From contig CBDVBZ010000009.1 in the NCBI GenBank assembly GCA_965372355.1, forward strand, positions 1-44,913: DNA of 44,913 bases. The letters are read 5' to 3'. This stretch comes from CBDVBZ01 sp965372355 (GTDB lineage: Bacteria > Krumholzibacteriota > Krumholzibacteriia > WVZY01). Within the stretch, counting starts at the first letter, position 1. Every line of letters starts with the position of its first letter. The translations under genes and the position numbers were made by a program. Shown in pieces: positions 31,669 through 40,541 of the stretch. A model generated the notes under the pieces. The model ran no database searches, was not told the DNA's origin, and was given only the letters and a program-made list of their open reading frames with translations.

Positions 31669-32787
31669 ATGACACACCGCAGCAAATCACTGAAAATTCT
31701 CATATCGGACTCGATCCGAGTGTGGGGAGGCGCTCAGCGCTTTATCGTCGAACTCGCCGAGGGTCTCGCGAGGCGGGGCCACGACGTTGCCATCCAGACC
31801 TTTCCCGGCTCACCGTTATCGGTGCGCGCGCGGGAGCTTGGAATCGATGTGCACGAGGTTTCTGTCCGGAGTGACGCGGCCCCCTGGATCGTTTTGCCGC
31901 TGGCGGCAAGGATGAGGCGCCGGCCCCACGATGTCGTCGTGACGACCTGGGACAAGGATCTTCGTACAACCGGTCTGGCCGCAAAGCTCGCCGGGCGCGG
32001 GACGGTGATCGTTCACACACGCGAATGCGATGACCCCTTGAAGGACACATGGCGGCATCGCTGGTTCTACACACGCATCGCCGATCACATCGTAGTCAAC
32101 AGCAAAGCCACATTGAAGACGACGCTCGACTCTGCTCCTTGGCTGACCGAGGACCGGATGTCGATTCTGTACAAGGGCATCGATCTGGGCGACTACGCGA
32201 CTCTCGATCCGGGCCCGTGGCGCGACCGTCTGAATCCCGATGGCTCGCGTGTCGTGATCGGTTATGCGGGACAGCTGATCGAACGCAAACGTATCGATGT
32301 GTTGATCCGGATGTTGTCGGGACCCGAGTTCGAAGGGCTGCCCTGGCACCTCGCGATCGCGGGGAAAGGACCGCAGGAGGAAGCCCTGATCGCGGAGGCA
32401 CAGCGGTTGGGTATCGAGGATCGCGTGACGTTCTCCGGTTTTGTCGATGACATTCATCGCTGGCTGGTCGCGATCGACATATTCGCCCTGTTGTCGTTTG
32501 TCGAAGGATTCGGGTACGTTCTCGCGGAGGCAGGTGCCGCCGGCAAGCCCTGTGTGGCTTACCGGGCGAGCAGCGTACCGGAAGTTGTCAAGGACGGTGA
32601 CACCGCGCTGCTCGCGGGACAGGGTGACGATGCGGGGTTTGCGTCGCACCTGCGTCGGTTGGTGGAGGATGATACACTTCGCCGGCAGATGGGTGATGCG
32701 GCCCGCCGCGACGTGTTCGAAAGGCACGGTTTGGACATGATGGTCGAGCGCATGGAGCGGCAGCTAATCAAACTCGTGGGTCGTTGA
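31669..32787 (+). CDS. Glycosyltransferase, GT4-like
   Basis: 372 residues, GT-B fold. The donor-binding half contains VIGYAGQLIERKRIDVLIRM (start of the second Rossmann domain), LAIAGKGPQEEALIAEAQRL and the EGFGYVLAEAGAAGKPCVAY motif in which the conserved Glu contacts the nucleotide-sugar. No membrane segments. It stands alone on the plus strand, facing the large secreted-protein gene, so its acceptor is not indicated by context; lipopolysaccharide or capsule assembly is an inference. Confidence 0.9.
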   Translation: MTHRSKSLKILISDSIRVWGGAQRFIVELAEGLARRGHDVAIQTFPGSPLSVRARELGIDVHEVSVRSDAAPWIVLPLAARMRRRPHDVVVTTWDKDLRTTGLAAKLAGRGTVIVHTRECDDPLKDTWRHRWFYTRIADHIVVNSKATLKTTLDSAPWLTEDRMSILYKGIDLGDYATLDPGPWRDRLNPDGSRVVIGYAGQLIERKRIDVLIRMLSGPEFEGLPWHLAIAGKGPQEEALIAEAQRLGIEDRVTFSGFVDDIHRWLVAIDIFALLSFVEGFGYVLAEAGAAGKPCVAYRASSVPEVVKDGDTALLAGQGDDAGFASHLRRLVEDDTLRRQMGDAARRDVFERHGLDMMVERMERQLIKLVGR

Positions 32788-32810
32788 GTTTGGTTGCGGT
32801 GGCACGCCGA

Positions 32811-32864
32811 TTGGTCGATCAGAGCTTCACGGACGCGTTGAGCAACACCGTCGTCGTACGCCAT
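32811..32864 (-). pseudogene. N-terminal stub of a TfoX/Sxy-like protein
   Basis: Behind a good AAGGAGA site, ATG at 32864 starts MAYDDGVAQRVREALIDQ, which is the canonical opening of small TfoX N-terminal-domain proteins (MAYDExLAxRVREAL..., then VEEKKMFGGLAFM). After 18 codons the similarity ends at about 32811 and the frame runs on antisense to the end of the glycosyltransferase gene. The rest of the protein, about 90 residues, is absent. Confidence 0.6.
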
Positions 32865-32883
32865 AGGTCTCCTTGTTCACCTA

Positions 32884-35856
32884 CTATCGTACCACGACGA
32901 CTTTCCTCGTCAAAATCGTTTCCCGCGTCTCGAGCTTGAAGAAGTACGTCCCGGCACTTACCCGTTGGCCTTTCGCGTCGCGGCCGTTCCAGATGACCGA
33001 CTGTGCGCCTTCGCGCAACTGTGCGTCGTTGATCGTGGCCACGAGTCTGCCCCTGACGTCGTAAACGCTGACCTTCACATTGCCCGGTCGTGCGAGCGAG
33101 AAGTCGAGCCTCGTGGACGCAGCAAACGGATTCGGGAAAACTCCGAAGATTTCGAGCGGCGGGCTGGGGATCACCACAAACGACCCCCTGGATCGAATCT
33201 CCTCGCCCTCAGTCGTCACGACCGCCACGACGTGCGAGTACCAGTATCCCCGCCGAATCTCTGTGTCCTCGAACCGGCGGGTATCCGGTGGCAGCAGCGC
33301 CTCGCCCGTCATGGCGGTCACGCCATTGGACAGACTGCTCTCACGGTAGACGCGGAAGCCCGCGATGGGCTCGTTGATATCGAGATCCCAGACGATCTCG
33401 ACCCTGTCACCACGTGGTGTCGCGTGAACTTCTTTGAAAACCGCAGCCGGCATCTTCTCGATTCTTGCCGCGGCCGCCTGGGAGCGAACCTCATCGGCAT
33501 CGCTGACAAGCGCGCCGACAACGTATCGGTAGGTGTGTCCGGACCAGAGATCGGTGTCACTGAAATACCTCGTACCGGGTGGGAGAGGCCCGGCGACAAC
33601 CGCTTGTGGCGAGTCATCGATCTGACGGTAGATCATGAATCCCCCGCCCGGTTCATCCGCCGTGAGTCGCCACGACAATTCCACATCGTTCTCGTTTGCG
33701 CGCGCCGACACTCCGGCAAAGAACGGCTGGGCGAGCGGTACGACATCGACGGTCACGTCATCGAGCAACGTCGTACCGGTGTTGCCAACTCCGCTCCCCT
33801 GATACGAGTACCTGAAAACCGTTTCACGGGCGGTCAGGCTCAGCTCGATCGGCAACACCGCCACGAACTCGTTATCGACCCGCAACTCGACGACACCCAG
33901 ATCGAAATCGACGTCGAGCCTGAGTTTCGACCATTCTCCGAGAGGCGCCAGCCGACCGAGCGAACACTCGGTCGACGGGACACCTCCGAAATCGGTTACG
34001 ACGAGACAGATATTGTCGGGTCGCAACTCGACACCCCATGCGTTCTCAAAACCATTACCTTCGTGCTGGATCATGAACCCCGGGTACTCGGGTCCGCCGC
34101 CCGGCGCTTCTTCCGGGTTGATCCAGAACGTCCACGAGTAGCCGACAATCTCTCCGGGAGGCAGATCGATCGCCGGGCTGAAGAAGTCGTTGCGGGCATC
34201 CGTGTCATCCTGGTCGCGGATCCTCAGCCACCGCGTAGACCCGTCCCTTGGTGCGATCGTGCCCATGACGTCGCTGACGACACGCGCGGTATAGATACCT
34301 CTCGTGCGGCTCGTGTTCTCGATCGACCAACCACTGAGGGCATTCACCTCATCGCCGAGGAGAACGTCTTCGAAATCCTCCGTGCCGGACAGCAGGAAGA
34401 CCGACGGCTCCTGTGATCCGGTCAGCACGGTCAGCGAGTTTGGCACCGTGGCGGATGGTGTGAAGTCGGGACCACCCAGCGTCGGTGTTTCATCGATATA
34501 CCAGTCCTTTGGGTCGAGCCCGTACCCATCGTATGCCAGCGTTGTCCTCGAGGGCGGCGCGGGTGAAAACACATCCGTACCCGGCCACATCCCTGCCTCG
34601 ACCGCAACCGGGGTCTGACCCACGTTCGCCTGCGGCCCGTACTTGACGCCGTGGACCACGTTGTTCGGATCGGAGAACGGCACCGTTCGGTGAAGCCACA
34701 GATCGGTGTCTTTCGGATTCATGCCGGCCACTGGAAAGACTTTGATCTCATCGGCCAGAAATGTCGTTCCCGCCGGGATCTCCGAGTCGCAGTCGAACCG
34801 GTGACAGAACGGATGCGCGCCCGATGTAAACGCCGGCCCCGTGTTGGTCACTTCGACCTGACCGGTCACGGGATCCACCTCGGTGATGCGAAGATTGGCG
34901 ACCTCCCGGAAAAGCGTGGCGTTCTTTCGAATCGTGCCGTTGGCGCCGACAGCAAAACCGTTGTGGATTCCCTTGAGACTCGCACTCGTACCCAGGTTGC
35001 CTGTCAACCACCGGGTGCCGTCGAATGTGAGGAGCGTCCCGTTGTCACCGACGGCGAAGATCTGGGTGTCCGAGACACCCCAAACATCATTGAGATTCGC
35101 CGTGGTCGGCGTGTCCATCAGCTGCCAGTCAACACCGTCGTAGCGAAGGACCGTGCCGTGATCACCGACTGCAAACGCGTCATTCTCACCCAATACCCAA
35201 ACCCCGGCGAGGTTGCGTGTCGTCGGCGTCGCCTCGAGCGCCCACGAGTCGCCGTCAAGACGAAGAACGGTCCCGGCGTTGCCCACGGCGAACACCGGCC
35301 CGCCTACCGACCCGTGTATGTTGAGGAGACGGCTTGCCGTGACGTGCTGGATCCTGCGCCACTCGCGGCCATCGAACCGAAGTGTCGTACCGTTGTCACC
35401 CACGGCGAAGAAGTCGTTCGAAGCGTAACCCCACACCCCGTTGAGGTTGGCGCTCGTCACATACGGCATCTGCGACACTGTGGATCCATCAAACTCGAAG
35501 ATCCGTCCCGCCGCCCCAACCATAAAAACATCGTTTGGTGACGTACCCCACACCGAGTAGATCGGCACGGTTGTGGGAGTGAACACGGTGGTCCACACCA
35601 GACCGTCGTAGACGATCAGTGTCCCGTTGGCTCCAACGGCCAGCGTGTAGGATGCGGCGCCAAACACATCCCACAGGACGGACGACGTGCCGCTGGCCAG
35701 CGACATCCATTCACCCGGAGATGTACTCGAAACCGACGTGATCGGGTCCCCTGCGGAGCCCGGATTGCTCGGTCCAGCCCACGCGTATCCCGTTGTGATG
35801 GACGCGCTAAGAAGGATGGTCAGGACGATGGTGGCGATGGTCGTGCGCCGCTGCAT
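32884..35856 (-). CDS. Secreted seven-bladed propeller protein with C-terminal FlgD-like/sorting-type domain
   Basis: 990 residues. A signal peptide (1-27) is followed by seven ~39-residue repeats (about 55-320) with the core AVGxNGTxLxxDGxxW, e.g. FFAVGDNGTTLRFDG; the seventh is shortened. Next is a lamin-tail-like segment (LRITEVDPVTGQVEV on, with a CHRFDC pair) and a concanavalin/jelly-roll-like region with WSIENTSRTRG. Two fibronectin III-like repeats, each starting ELSWRL or EIVWDL, follow. The last ~85 residues (VFPNPFAASTRLDFSL ... VYDVRGRLVATI ... WNGRDAKGQRVSAGTYFFKL) are a FlgD Ig-like/T9SS type A-like tail. Probably cell-surface or secreted; function unknown. A promoter lies just upstream. 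Confidence 0.85.
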   Translation of the reverse strand: MQRRTTIATIVLTILLSASITTGYAWAGPSNPGSAGDPITSVSSTSPGEWMSLASGTSSVLWDVFGAASYTLAVGANGTLIVYDGLVWTTVFTPTTVPIYSVWGTSPNDVFMVGAAGRIFEFDGSTVSQMPYVTSANLNGVWGYASNDFFAVGDNGTTLRFDGREWRRIQHVTASRLLNIHGSVGGPVFAVGNAGTVLRLDGDSWALEATPTTRNLAGVWVLGENDAFAVGDHGTVLRYDGVDWQLMDTPTTANLNDVWGVSDTQIFAVGDNGTLLTFDGTRWLTGNLGTSASLKGIHNGFAVGANGTIRKNATLFREVANLRITEVDPVTGQVEVTNTGPAFTSGAHPFCHRFDCDSEIPAGTTFLADEIKVFPVAGMNPKDTDLWLHRTVPFSDPNNVVHGVKYGPQANVGQTPVAVEAGMWPGTDVFSPAPPSRTTLAYDGYGLDPKDWYIDETPTLGGPDFTPSATVPNSLTVLTGSQEPSVFLLSGTEDFEDVLLGDEVNALSGWSIENTSRTRGIYTARVVSDVMGTIAPRDGSTRWLRIRDQDDTDARNDFFSPAIDLPPGEIVGYSWTFWINPEEAPGGGPEYPGFMIQHEGNGFENAWGVELRPDNICLVVTDFGGVPSTECSLGRLAPLGEWSKLRLDVDFDLGVVELRVDNEFVAVLPIELSLTARETVFRYSYQGSGVGNTGTTLLDDVTVDVVPLAQPFFAGVSARANENDVELSWRLTADEPGGGFMIYRQIDDSPQAVVAGPLPPGTRYFSDTDLWSGHTYRYVVGALVSDADEVRSQAAAARIEKMPAAVFKEVHATPRGDRVEIVWDLDINEPIAGFRVYRESSLSNGVTAMTGEALLPPDTRRFEDTEIRRGYWYSHVVAVVTTEGEEIRSRGSFVVIPSPPLEIFGVFPNPFAASTRLDFSLARPGNVKVSVYDVRGRLVATINDAQLREGAQSVIWNGRDAKGQRVSAGTYFFKLETRETILTRKVVVVR

Positions 35857-35916
35857 GGCAATGCCTCGCTGTGTTTTTGCCTCCTAATGATCTACATTAA
35901 TTGAATATGATAACCC

Positions 35917-35945
35917 ATTATACCATAAATCGTTAATAACATCAA
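35917..35945 (-). promoter_or_regulatory. Promoter of the large secreted-protein gene
   Basis: On the minus strand TTGATG (35940-35945) is followed after exactly 17 nt by TATAAT (35917-35922), with a TGG extension before the -10. It is 60-90 nt upstream of the ATG. The ribosome-binding site for the chosen ATG is GCGAGG, 7 nt away; an AGGAGG further upstream is too distant to define a start. Confidence 0.7.
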
Positions 35946-36047
35946 TCCATGGTTGGTCGACACAGGCCGGTTGGCCGGACGAGATCCCGACGCATTTGAG
36001 AGGTGTGAACCTCAGGGGGTGTGAGGTGGAGGTGGGAGGGCGTTGGG

Positions 36048-36857
36048 TTAGCGCTCGAACTCGTAGAGATAGTTCGGTCGGCGATAGAGATCCTGAAAAC
36101 CCAACCGAAGGAGATTGCGGTAGGAGGGAGTGTCCTTGTCCTTTGCCGGCTCCGCCGCCTCGACGACGACTCCCCGACAGCCCCGCGCCCTGGCATCGGA
36201 CAGGCGTCTGGCCAGCAGCGCCTGTTGCGCACCCCGGCGACGGAACCCCTCGCGGGTGGCCGCAAAATCGAACCACGCGAGTTGACTCCACTCGTAGAAG
36301 GCCGCCGTCGCCATCACCTGGCCGCCGTCTTCCACGACATAGTGTCTCCACCCGTTGCGTCCCACAGTACATGCGAGCGTTTCCGCGATGTCCGGCGGCC
36401 AGCCGAAGGCCTTCGACGCTACATCGCCGAACTCCCTTCTCCTCGCCGGGTCGATCGTACGCACGTCGACACCGCCGGCAACCGACGACATATCGTCGAG
36501 CGGCCGGTACAGGCGGACCCAGTTGTTGTAATGGCTGAATCCACTCGACTGCAGCAAATCGGCTATGGCTTCCTGGCGTTCACTCGGTGGGACCTGCACA
36601 AAAAAACGGGGCACGCCAGCTGCCCCGAAGATCGTGATGAATTCTCGAATGTGTTTCTCGTTGACGTTGCCACTCAAGCCCGATCCCAGCACGCGGTTGA
36701 GTGCGAGGACGTTTGCGACCGACGCGACCAGGGCCACCCCGCTATCCAAACGATGAACGGCGATTCCCGCGCGTTCAGCAAGTTCTGCGGGTGCCGCTTC
36801 ATAAAAGTCAGCAATGGCCGCCGTCTCGCAGGCCTCGAGGCGACTATGATCCACCAT
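36048..36857 (-). CDS. GNAT-family acetyltransferase
   Basis: 269 residues. The C-terminal half is the GNAT fold; the acetyl-CoA loop is RREGFRRRGAQQALL-like (FRRRGAQQALLARRL at about 200), after a strand WFDFAAT, and a later strand has GFQDLYRR. The N-terminal half is divergent and may also be GNAT-like (double-domain proteins exist). Substrate unknown. Followed 24 nt upstream by the DUF1801 gene. Confidence 0.8.
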   Translation of the reverse strand: MVDHSRLEACETAAIADFYEAAPAELAERAGIAVHRLDSGVALVASVANVLALNRVLGSGLSGNVNEKHIREFITIFGAAGVPRFFVQVPPSERQEAIADLLQSSGFSHYNNWVRLYRPLDDMSSVAGGVDVRTIDPARRREFGDVASKAFGWPPDIAETLACTVGRNGWRHYVVEDGGQVMATAAFYEWSQLAWFDFAATREGFRRRGAQQALLARRLSDARARGCRGVVVEAAEPAKDKDTPSYRNLLRLGFQDLYRRPNYLYEFER

Positions 36858-36881
36858 TCGTGTTTTGGCTCCTGCTACGCG

Positions 36882-37283
36882 CTATTTCCTGGGACGAAGT
36901 GCGCGTTTCTCGACCTCAGACAACACCCAACGAACATCCTCGTCCCGAATATCCTTGATCGAGCTGAATTTTATGTGGCGGGCGCGCTTGCCTTCGCCCT
37001 CGAGTTTCAAACGCGGGTGGTTCAGATCGGCAATGTGATGAATATACAAAAAGCATTTGTCGCCGCTGGGATGAACTCCACACATCACACTGTTCGTCTC
37101 ACCGTCGGTGTACAACGCAAGCCCCACCTTCGCTCCACCAACGATCTGTTCTTCGGGGTTTGCCAACACATCCATAACGAGCTTGCGAAGCCGTTTGGCT
37201 ATCGCCTGGGTTTTCTTGGGGTGCGGTTTAATTACATCGTCGAAAGTTCTCGTGGCCGCTGCCTTCTTTGCCACTGTCAACAC
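36882..37283 (-). CDS. DUF1801-domain protein
   Basis: 133 residues. Lys-rich helical N-terminus (KRLRKLVMDVLANPEEQIVG), central VGLALYTDG and CFLYIHHIADLNHPRLKLEG, and a C-terminal helix EDVRWVLSEVEKRAL match the YdhG/DUF1801 fold. Family function is not established. No signal peptide. Confidence 0.82.
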   Translation of the reverse strand: MLTVAKKAAATRTFDDVIKPHPKKTQAIAKRLRKLVMDVLANPEEQIVGGAKVGLALYTDGETNSVMCGVHPSGDKCFLYIHHIADLNHPRLKLEGEGKRARHIKFSSIKDIRDEDVRWVLSEVEKRALRPRK

Positions 37284-37364
37284 CTCCCGTCGGGTAACGT
37301 TCTTGCGCCCCCGCCCCCCGGCCGCGCACGGTCGAAGGCCGCGCGTCGGGGCATTCGTTTACCG

Positions 37365-37646
37365 TCACTTCGCGTACAGTTTACCACACCACACCGCTTC
37401 CTGGTACTGTTTGCGAGGGTTTACGCCGGTCTGCTTCGTAACTCGCATCGGTGAACAGGGATACCTCTCATGCACAACGCACCAGAGCCCGGCCGCCTGA
37501 TCGGGGTTGTTTGCCTCTGAAGCCACGCCCCAGTTGATTCCCAGCACGACGAGGTTGAACAGCACCGCGCTTACTACAAACACAACATCCGTCCGTGAGT
37601 TCTGCTGGAGCTCACCGACGATGTGATTGTGGAGATCACTCAGCAT
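37365..37646 (-). pseudogene. Small membrane protein, probably truncated and joined to foreign sequence
   Basis: Frame of 93 codons behind a G-rich ribosome-binding site. Residues 1-46 (MLSDLHNHIVGELQQNSRTD then a membrane helix to GINWGVASEA) look like the start of a conserved small membrane protein. From about residue 47 the text (NNPDQAAGLWCVVHERYPCS..., ending RKQYQEAVWCGKLYAK) loses hydrophobicity, whereas such proteins would be expected to have further helices. I infer a deletion that joined this start to the end of another gene. It could instead be a genuine short one-helix protein. Confidence 0.5.
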
Positions 37647-37675
37647 GGCGCCCCCCCTTTGTCACACAGAACGAC

Positions 37676-37870
37676 TCAGTCCGCTGAATCCGCAGGTTTC
37701 AGATTCTCCGCCCCCGGCAACCGCCCCACGAGCTTGCCCGGATCGTGAATGAGAAGCGGAAGGTGCTGCGGACAGATCCACATCCGTTTTCCCTGATACT
37801 CCAGATTGACCAGCGGTGTCTCCTTATCGTCTCTCTGGCACTCCAGACAAGCTTTTTTCGTCTCTGCCAA
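37676..37870 (-). CDS. Small cysteine-containing protein
   Basis: 64 residues from a TTG at 37870 with GGGAG 7 nt upstream. Cys at 8 and 11 (ACLEC) and a later WICPQH are a possible CxxC...CxxH zinc site. No family name recognised. It sits in a cluster of small minus-strand genes (36.9-39.0 kb). Confidence 0.7.
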   Translation of the reverse strand: MAETKKACLECQRDDKETPLVNLEYQGKRMWICPQHLPLLIHDPGKLVGRLPGAENLKPADSAD

Positions 37871-37924
37871 TGTTCGTCTCCCGTTTGTTGAGTTGAATCC
37901 GCCTCACGCTGCCACGCGGCAGCA

Positions 37925-38239
37925 TCACAATCGAATCATGGTCAAGACCATCTTGAATCGCTCGATCGCTTTCACCGAGTGAGGCTGGTTCGCCGGCATG
38001 AGGATGACTTCGCCCTGCTTTAGCCGGTGCGACTCGCCGGCGATGGTTATCTCCGTCTCGCCGTCGAGCACATAAACCAGTGCATCGTGCGGGACGGTGT
38101 GTTCACTGAGATCCTGGCCTTTATCAAAGGCAAACAGCGTGACGGATCCTCTGTCCTTCTTGAGCAATATCGTGCTGACGATCGCGCCGTCCTGATAATC
38201 GGCGAGATCCGACAGAGATTGAACTGTTGCGTCGGTCAT
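37925..38239 (-). CDS. Cupin-domain protein
   Basis: 104 residues from the ATG at 38239 (GGAGAG just upstream). A single cupin: the first motif is FDKGQDLSEHTVPHDALVYV then LDGE, and the second has LMPANQPHSVKAIERFKM. It contains two possible metal-ligating histidines. Small stand-alone cupins of this sort often bind metal or regulate; function not known. LVYVLDGETEITI matches the barrel core. Confidence 0.85.
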   Translation of the reverse strand: MTDATVQSLSDLADYQDGAIVSTILLKKDRGSVTLFAFDKGQDLSEHTVPHDALVYVLDGETEITIAGESHRLKQGEVILMPANQPHSVKAIERFKMVLTMIRL

Positions 38240-38281
38240 TTGTCTCTCCAATGCTGTTCTGTTATAAGGGAAGCCTGCGGT

Positions 38282-38584
38282 TTAGGCCGCGTCTTTCAAC
38301 TTTCGGACGATCGATGCCAGTCGATGTCTCTCCCGGACGCGTCTGCCACCCAGAACGTACAATCCCACAAAGAAGAGACCGACGACGAACCCCGGTACAA
38401 GGACCGTTAGAACCACGTGGTCGGTCATATGACGAAGCGTGAACGCCCCCGCCGCTACGATTACCACACCGGCGATGATCAGCGCGATGTTGCACAGCAA
38501 CCAATCCGATGATCGCTTGCCGTCGTCCCAGCTCAGAAGTTCGTGCACCACCGCTTCATCGGTTCTCGAAAGCGCATTTGACAT
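38282..38584 (-). CDS. Two-helix membrane protein of unknown function
   Basis: 100 residues behind a strong GGAGG. A short polar N-terminus precedes two hydrophobic helices (about 30-48 and 54-77), then a basic tail. It has no recognised domain. Between the cupin and a 78-residue hypothetical gene, both with short spacers, so likely co-transcribed. Confidence 0.7.
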   Translation of the reverse strand: MSNALSRTDEAVVHELLSWDDGKRSSDWLLCNIALIIAGVVIVAAGAFTLRHMTDHVVLTVLVPGFVVGLFFVGLYVLGGRRVRERHRLASIVRKLKDAA

Positions 38585-38594
38585 CGTGGCCTCC

Positions 38595-38831
38595 TTAGAC
38601 TCGCGACCATTCGATCTCGATGCTGTCCTTGTCCCCCATTGCAGTTTCGAGGAGGCTCATGAGGGGCACGGAGGCACCCTGGCTCTTCAGCATGTCCAGC
38701 GTCGTTCGATTCAAATAATAATCGGCGTCTTCTTTCCACTCTTCTTCGAGGTTGTCGATCAGAAACTGCAGATCTTCGTCCGAGATCGATCCCAGAAGTG
38801 AACTGGTTTCCTTATTCCTGAGTTGGATCAT
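38595..38831 (-). CDS. Small acidic protein of unknown function
   Basis: 78 residues, with AGGAGT about 8 nt before the ATG. Acidic, mostly helical by composition (DEDLQFLIDNLEEEWKED), no cysteines, no membrane segment. It overlaps the preceding small gene by 20 nt and lies 10 nt before the two-helix membrane protein gene. I do not recognise the family. Confidence 0.68.
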   Translation of the reverse strand: MIQLRNKETSSLLGSISDEDLQFLIDNLEEEWKEDADYYLNRTTLDMLKSQGASVPLMSLLETAMGDKDSIEIEWSRV

Positions 38832-39039
38832 ACTGGACTCCTATGTTGAGATCCAAAGTCCGGTTGGGACGGAATATCTTCTCATTCGGCTCCCGTCTTA
38901 CGGGGATGACGGGTTGAATCGGCGCGCCCCCATCCGGATCGTTCTCTCCGCTACCCGGGCCGCCGGCCCGTGGAATTCTCACGAGACGAGGGTCGATCTT
39001 GGGTTCCCAACGGTTCTTGTCGATACAGAGGTTTTCCAT
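38812..39039 (-). CDS. Short proline/arginine-rich protein, hypothetical
   Basis: 75 residues from the ATG at 39039, which has GGAG 7 nt upstream. The middle is Pro/Gly/Asp rich (PRAGGPGSGENDPDGGAP), the end DLNIGVQYDPTQE. No family recognised. The good ribosome-binding site and overlap with the next gene support it, composition does not. Confidence 0.45.
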   Translation of the reverse strand: MENLCIDKNRWEPKIDPRLVRIPRAGGPGSGENDPDGGAPIQPVIPVRREPNEKIFRPNRTLDLNIGVQYDPTQE

Positions 39040-39081
39040 CCGAGAACTCCGTCTCCTAGTATACGCCAATACCCCACGTTG

Positions 39082-39111
39082 AAAAGCGCCTTGTTCACAC
39101 TCAAGAGGCGC
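39082..39111 (-). terminator. Possible terminator after the HEFHH-protein gene
   Basis: In the minus strand GCGCCT (39106-39111) pairs with AGGCGC (39086-39091), then TTTT (39082-39085). It lies just past the stop at 39116. The T-run is short, so it is weak or part of a longer structure. Confidence 0.4.
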
Positions 39112-39115
39112 CGTT

Positions 39116-40387
39116 TTACCATCCCGTTACGCGCAGTTCGGGGGGCGCGTCCTCACCGATCGACCGGTTGTATTCCGCAAACACCCGATCCGGATCGGAC
39201 AGCAGGGCCAGAACCCTCTCCCGGCCATCCGGGTCTTCGACAATACGAGATATCATCCACCATCCCAGTGTATAGACCATTGACGGCCTCTCTGCGGCGT
39301 ACCGGCTCATCAGCGCGTCGATATCCGCACCCGGGTGCTGCCTCGCCAGGTAGTCGCGAAGCCGCTCGCGGGCCAGGTCGTGGTACGTGGCGCCGAACCA
39401 CTGCCGCCACTGCTCGTCACTGAGATCGCGCGCGTCCAACTGGGCGAACTTCTCGTTTAGCTCGCCGATCCAGTAAGCCACCGTCACCGTGTCTTCCATC
39501 GCATCACGCCGGAGCCCTTCACCCACGTCACACCGCATCGCAACTCCCTCACTCACGATGCGTGACGCCAGCTCGGACTTGCGTGGGTCTTGCCACCCCC
39601 CACCGGACGCTTCCCTGCCACGCGGTATCGAACCCGCAAACACGTGGTGAAACTCGTGCGCAAGCACTGGCTCGACTCGATCGATGTTGAGGTTCGCGAG
39701 ATCTTCGAAGCGGGACTCCGCGGGGCGCTTGCGGAATACGAGGCCAAAGAGATCAAAACACACGGCGCCAAAACGAACGAACGCGTCTCCATTACCATCA
39801 TAGATGAAGTACACCGGCGGGACTTTGTACTCTCCTTCGGGGAGCCAGCGCGTCGCTTCGTCCCGGCACCTGTCCAAATCGACCTTGCGGAATGCGTCGT
39901 CCACCCAGGCGCGCAATGCATCGCGGTTGAACCAGACCTCCTGGAGATTTTGCGAGATTCCGGCCGGACTGGAAATCGCCTCGTACGGCAGCGCGAGCAA
40001 GATCCGCCGGTGAACCTCGGGCGAGACATTCCTGAACTGCATGAAGTACAGCCGGTAAGCGTTTGTGGCGTATAGCGTATCGATTGCGCGGTTGATCTCG
40101 TCATCTGAGGCATTTGAGGCAGCCTTTGCATCGAGCACCACCCGGCGCTCCGCCTCACCCATCGATTCGATGCGTCTGGATCCGTCTGCGTAATCCGGGT
40201 GTTTGACCGCCAGGGCGTCGAGCACATCCAGCAGACCGGTTACACCGCTGACATCGAGCGGCGAACTGCTCGCACTCGCGGCGTGTGCTCGGTTGGACTC
40301 GCGGCCACGCTCCACAACCGGCACAGAGGCCAGCACAATCAAGCCTAACGTCACAACGAACACGGCATATCTGTTATTTCGATTCAT
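39116..40387 (-). CDS. Putative zinc-dependent peptidase, HEFHH motif (DUF5700-like)
   Basis: 423 residues with an N-terminal signal/anchor helix (residues 9-25). Around the middle, VEPVLAHEFHHVFAG gives an HExxH zinc motif; a candidate third ligand is the Glu in RIVSEGVAMRCDVGEG about 40 residues later. The layout resembles DUF5700-type putative peptidases. Activity is not demonstrated in the family as far as I know. The 154 nt before it contains only two tiny frames, one (MRTKEEIT...) with a good ribosome-binding site. Confidence 0.72.
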   Translation of the reverse strand: MNRNNRYAVFVVTLGLIVLASVPVVERGRESNRAHAASASSSPLDVSGVTGLLDVLDALAVKHPDYADGSRRIESMGEAERRVVLDAKAASNASDDEINRAIDTLYATNAYRLYFMQFRNVSPEVHRRILLALPYEAISSPAGISQNLQEVWFNRDALRAWVDDAFRKVDLDRCRDEATRWLPEGEYKVPPVYFIYDGNGDAFVRFGAVCFDLFGLVFRKRPAESRFEDLANLNIDRVEPVLAHEFHHVFAGSIPRGREASGGGWQDPRKSELASRIVSEGVAMRCDVGEGLRRDAMEDTVTVAYWIGELNEKFAQLDARDLSDEQWRQWFGATYHDLARERLRDYLARQHPGADIDALMSRYAAERPSMVYTLGWWMISRIVEDPDGRERVLALLSDPDRVFAEYNRSIGEDAPPELRVTGW

Positions 40388-40541
40388 CCAACCCTCACCA
40401 GCCTATCTCGTATGGCCGTAGTCGTAACCACCGGTTATTTCTTCCTTCGTTCTCATTCTCCTCTAGCGCACCATCCCGTCCGAGTCGCCGATCAGAAGCG
40501 CTTTGCGACTCAAACGCCTCATCATCTCCAGTCGAGCAAGG

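Noticed and set aside
31650..31670. GGTTCGACTCTCCC on the minus strand, resembling a tRNA T-loop
   Set aside because: The flanking bases cannot form a T-stem, and no acceptor or anticodon arm could be built.
32965..34416. A 483-codon plus-strand frame
   Set aside because: Also antisense to the 990-residue protein; composition is typical of a shadow frame in GC-rich DNA.
34651..35541. A 296-codon plus-strand frame inside the large secreted-protein gene
   Set aside because: Antisense to the repeated propeller; its periodic text mirrors the repeats on the other strand.
40388..40541. Tiny frames MMRRLSRKALLIGDSDGMVR and MRTKEEITGGYDYGHTR with start signals
   Set aside because: Too short to assign; the second has a good ribosome-binding site, so it may be another gene stub, but nothing supports a family.
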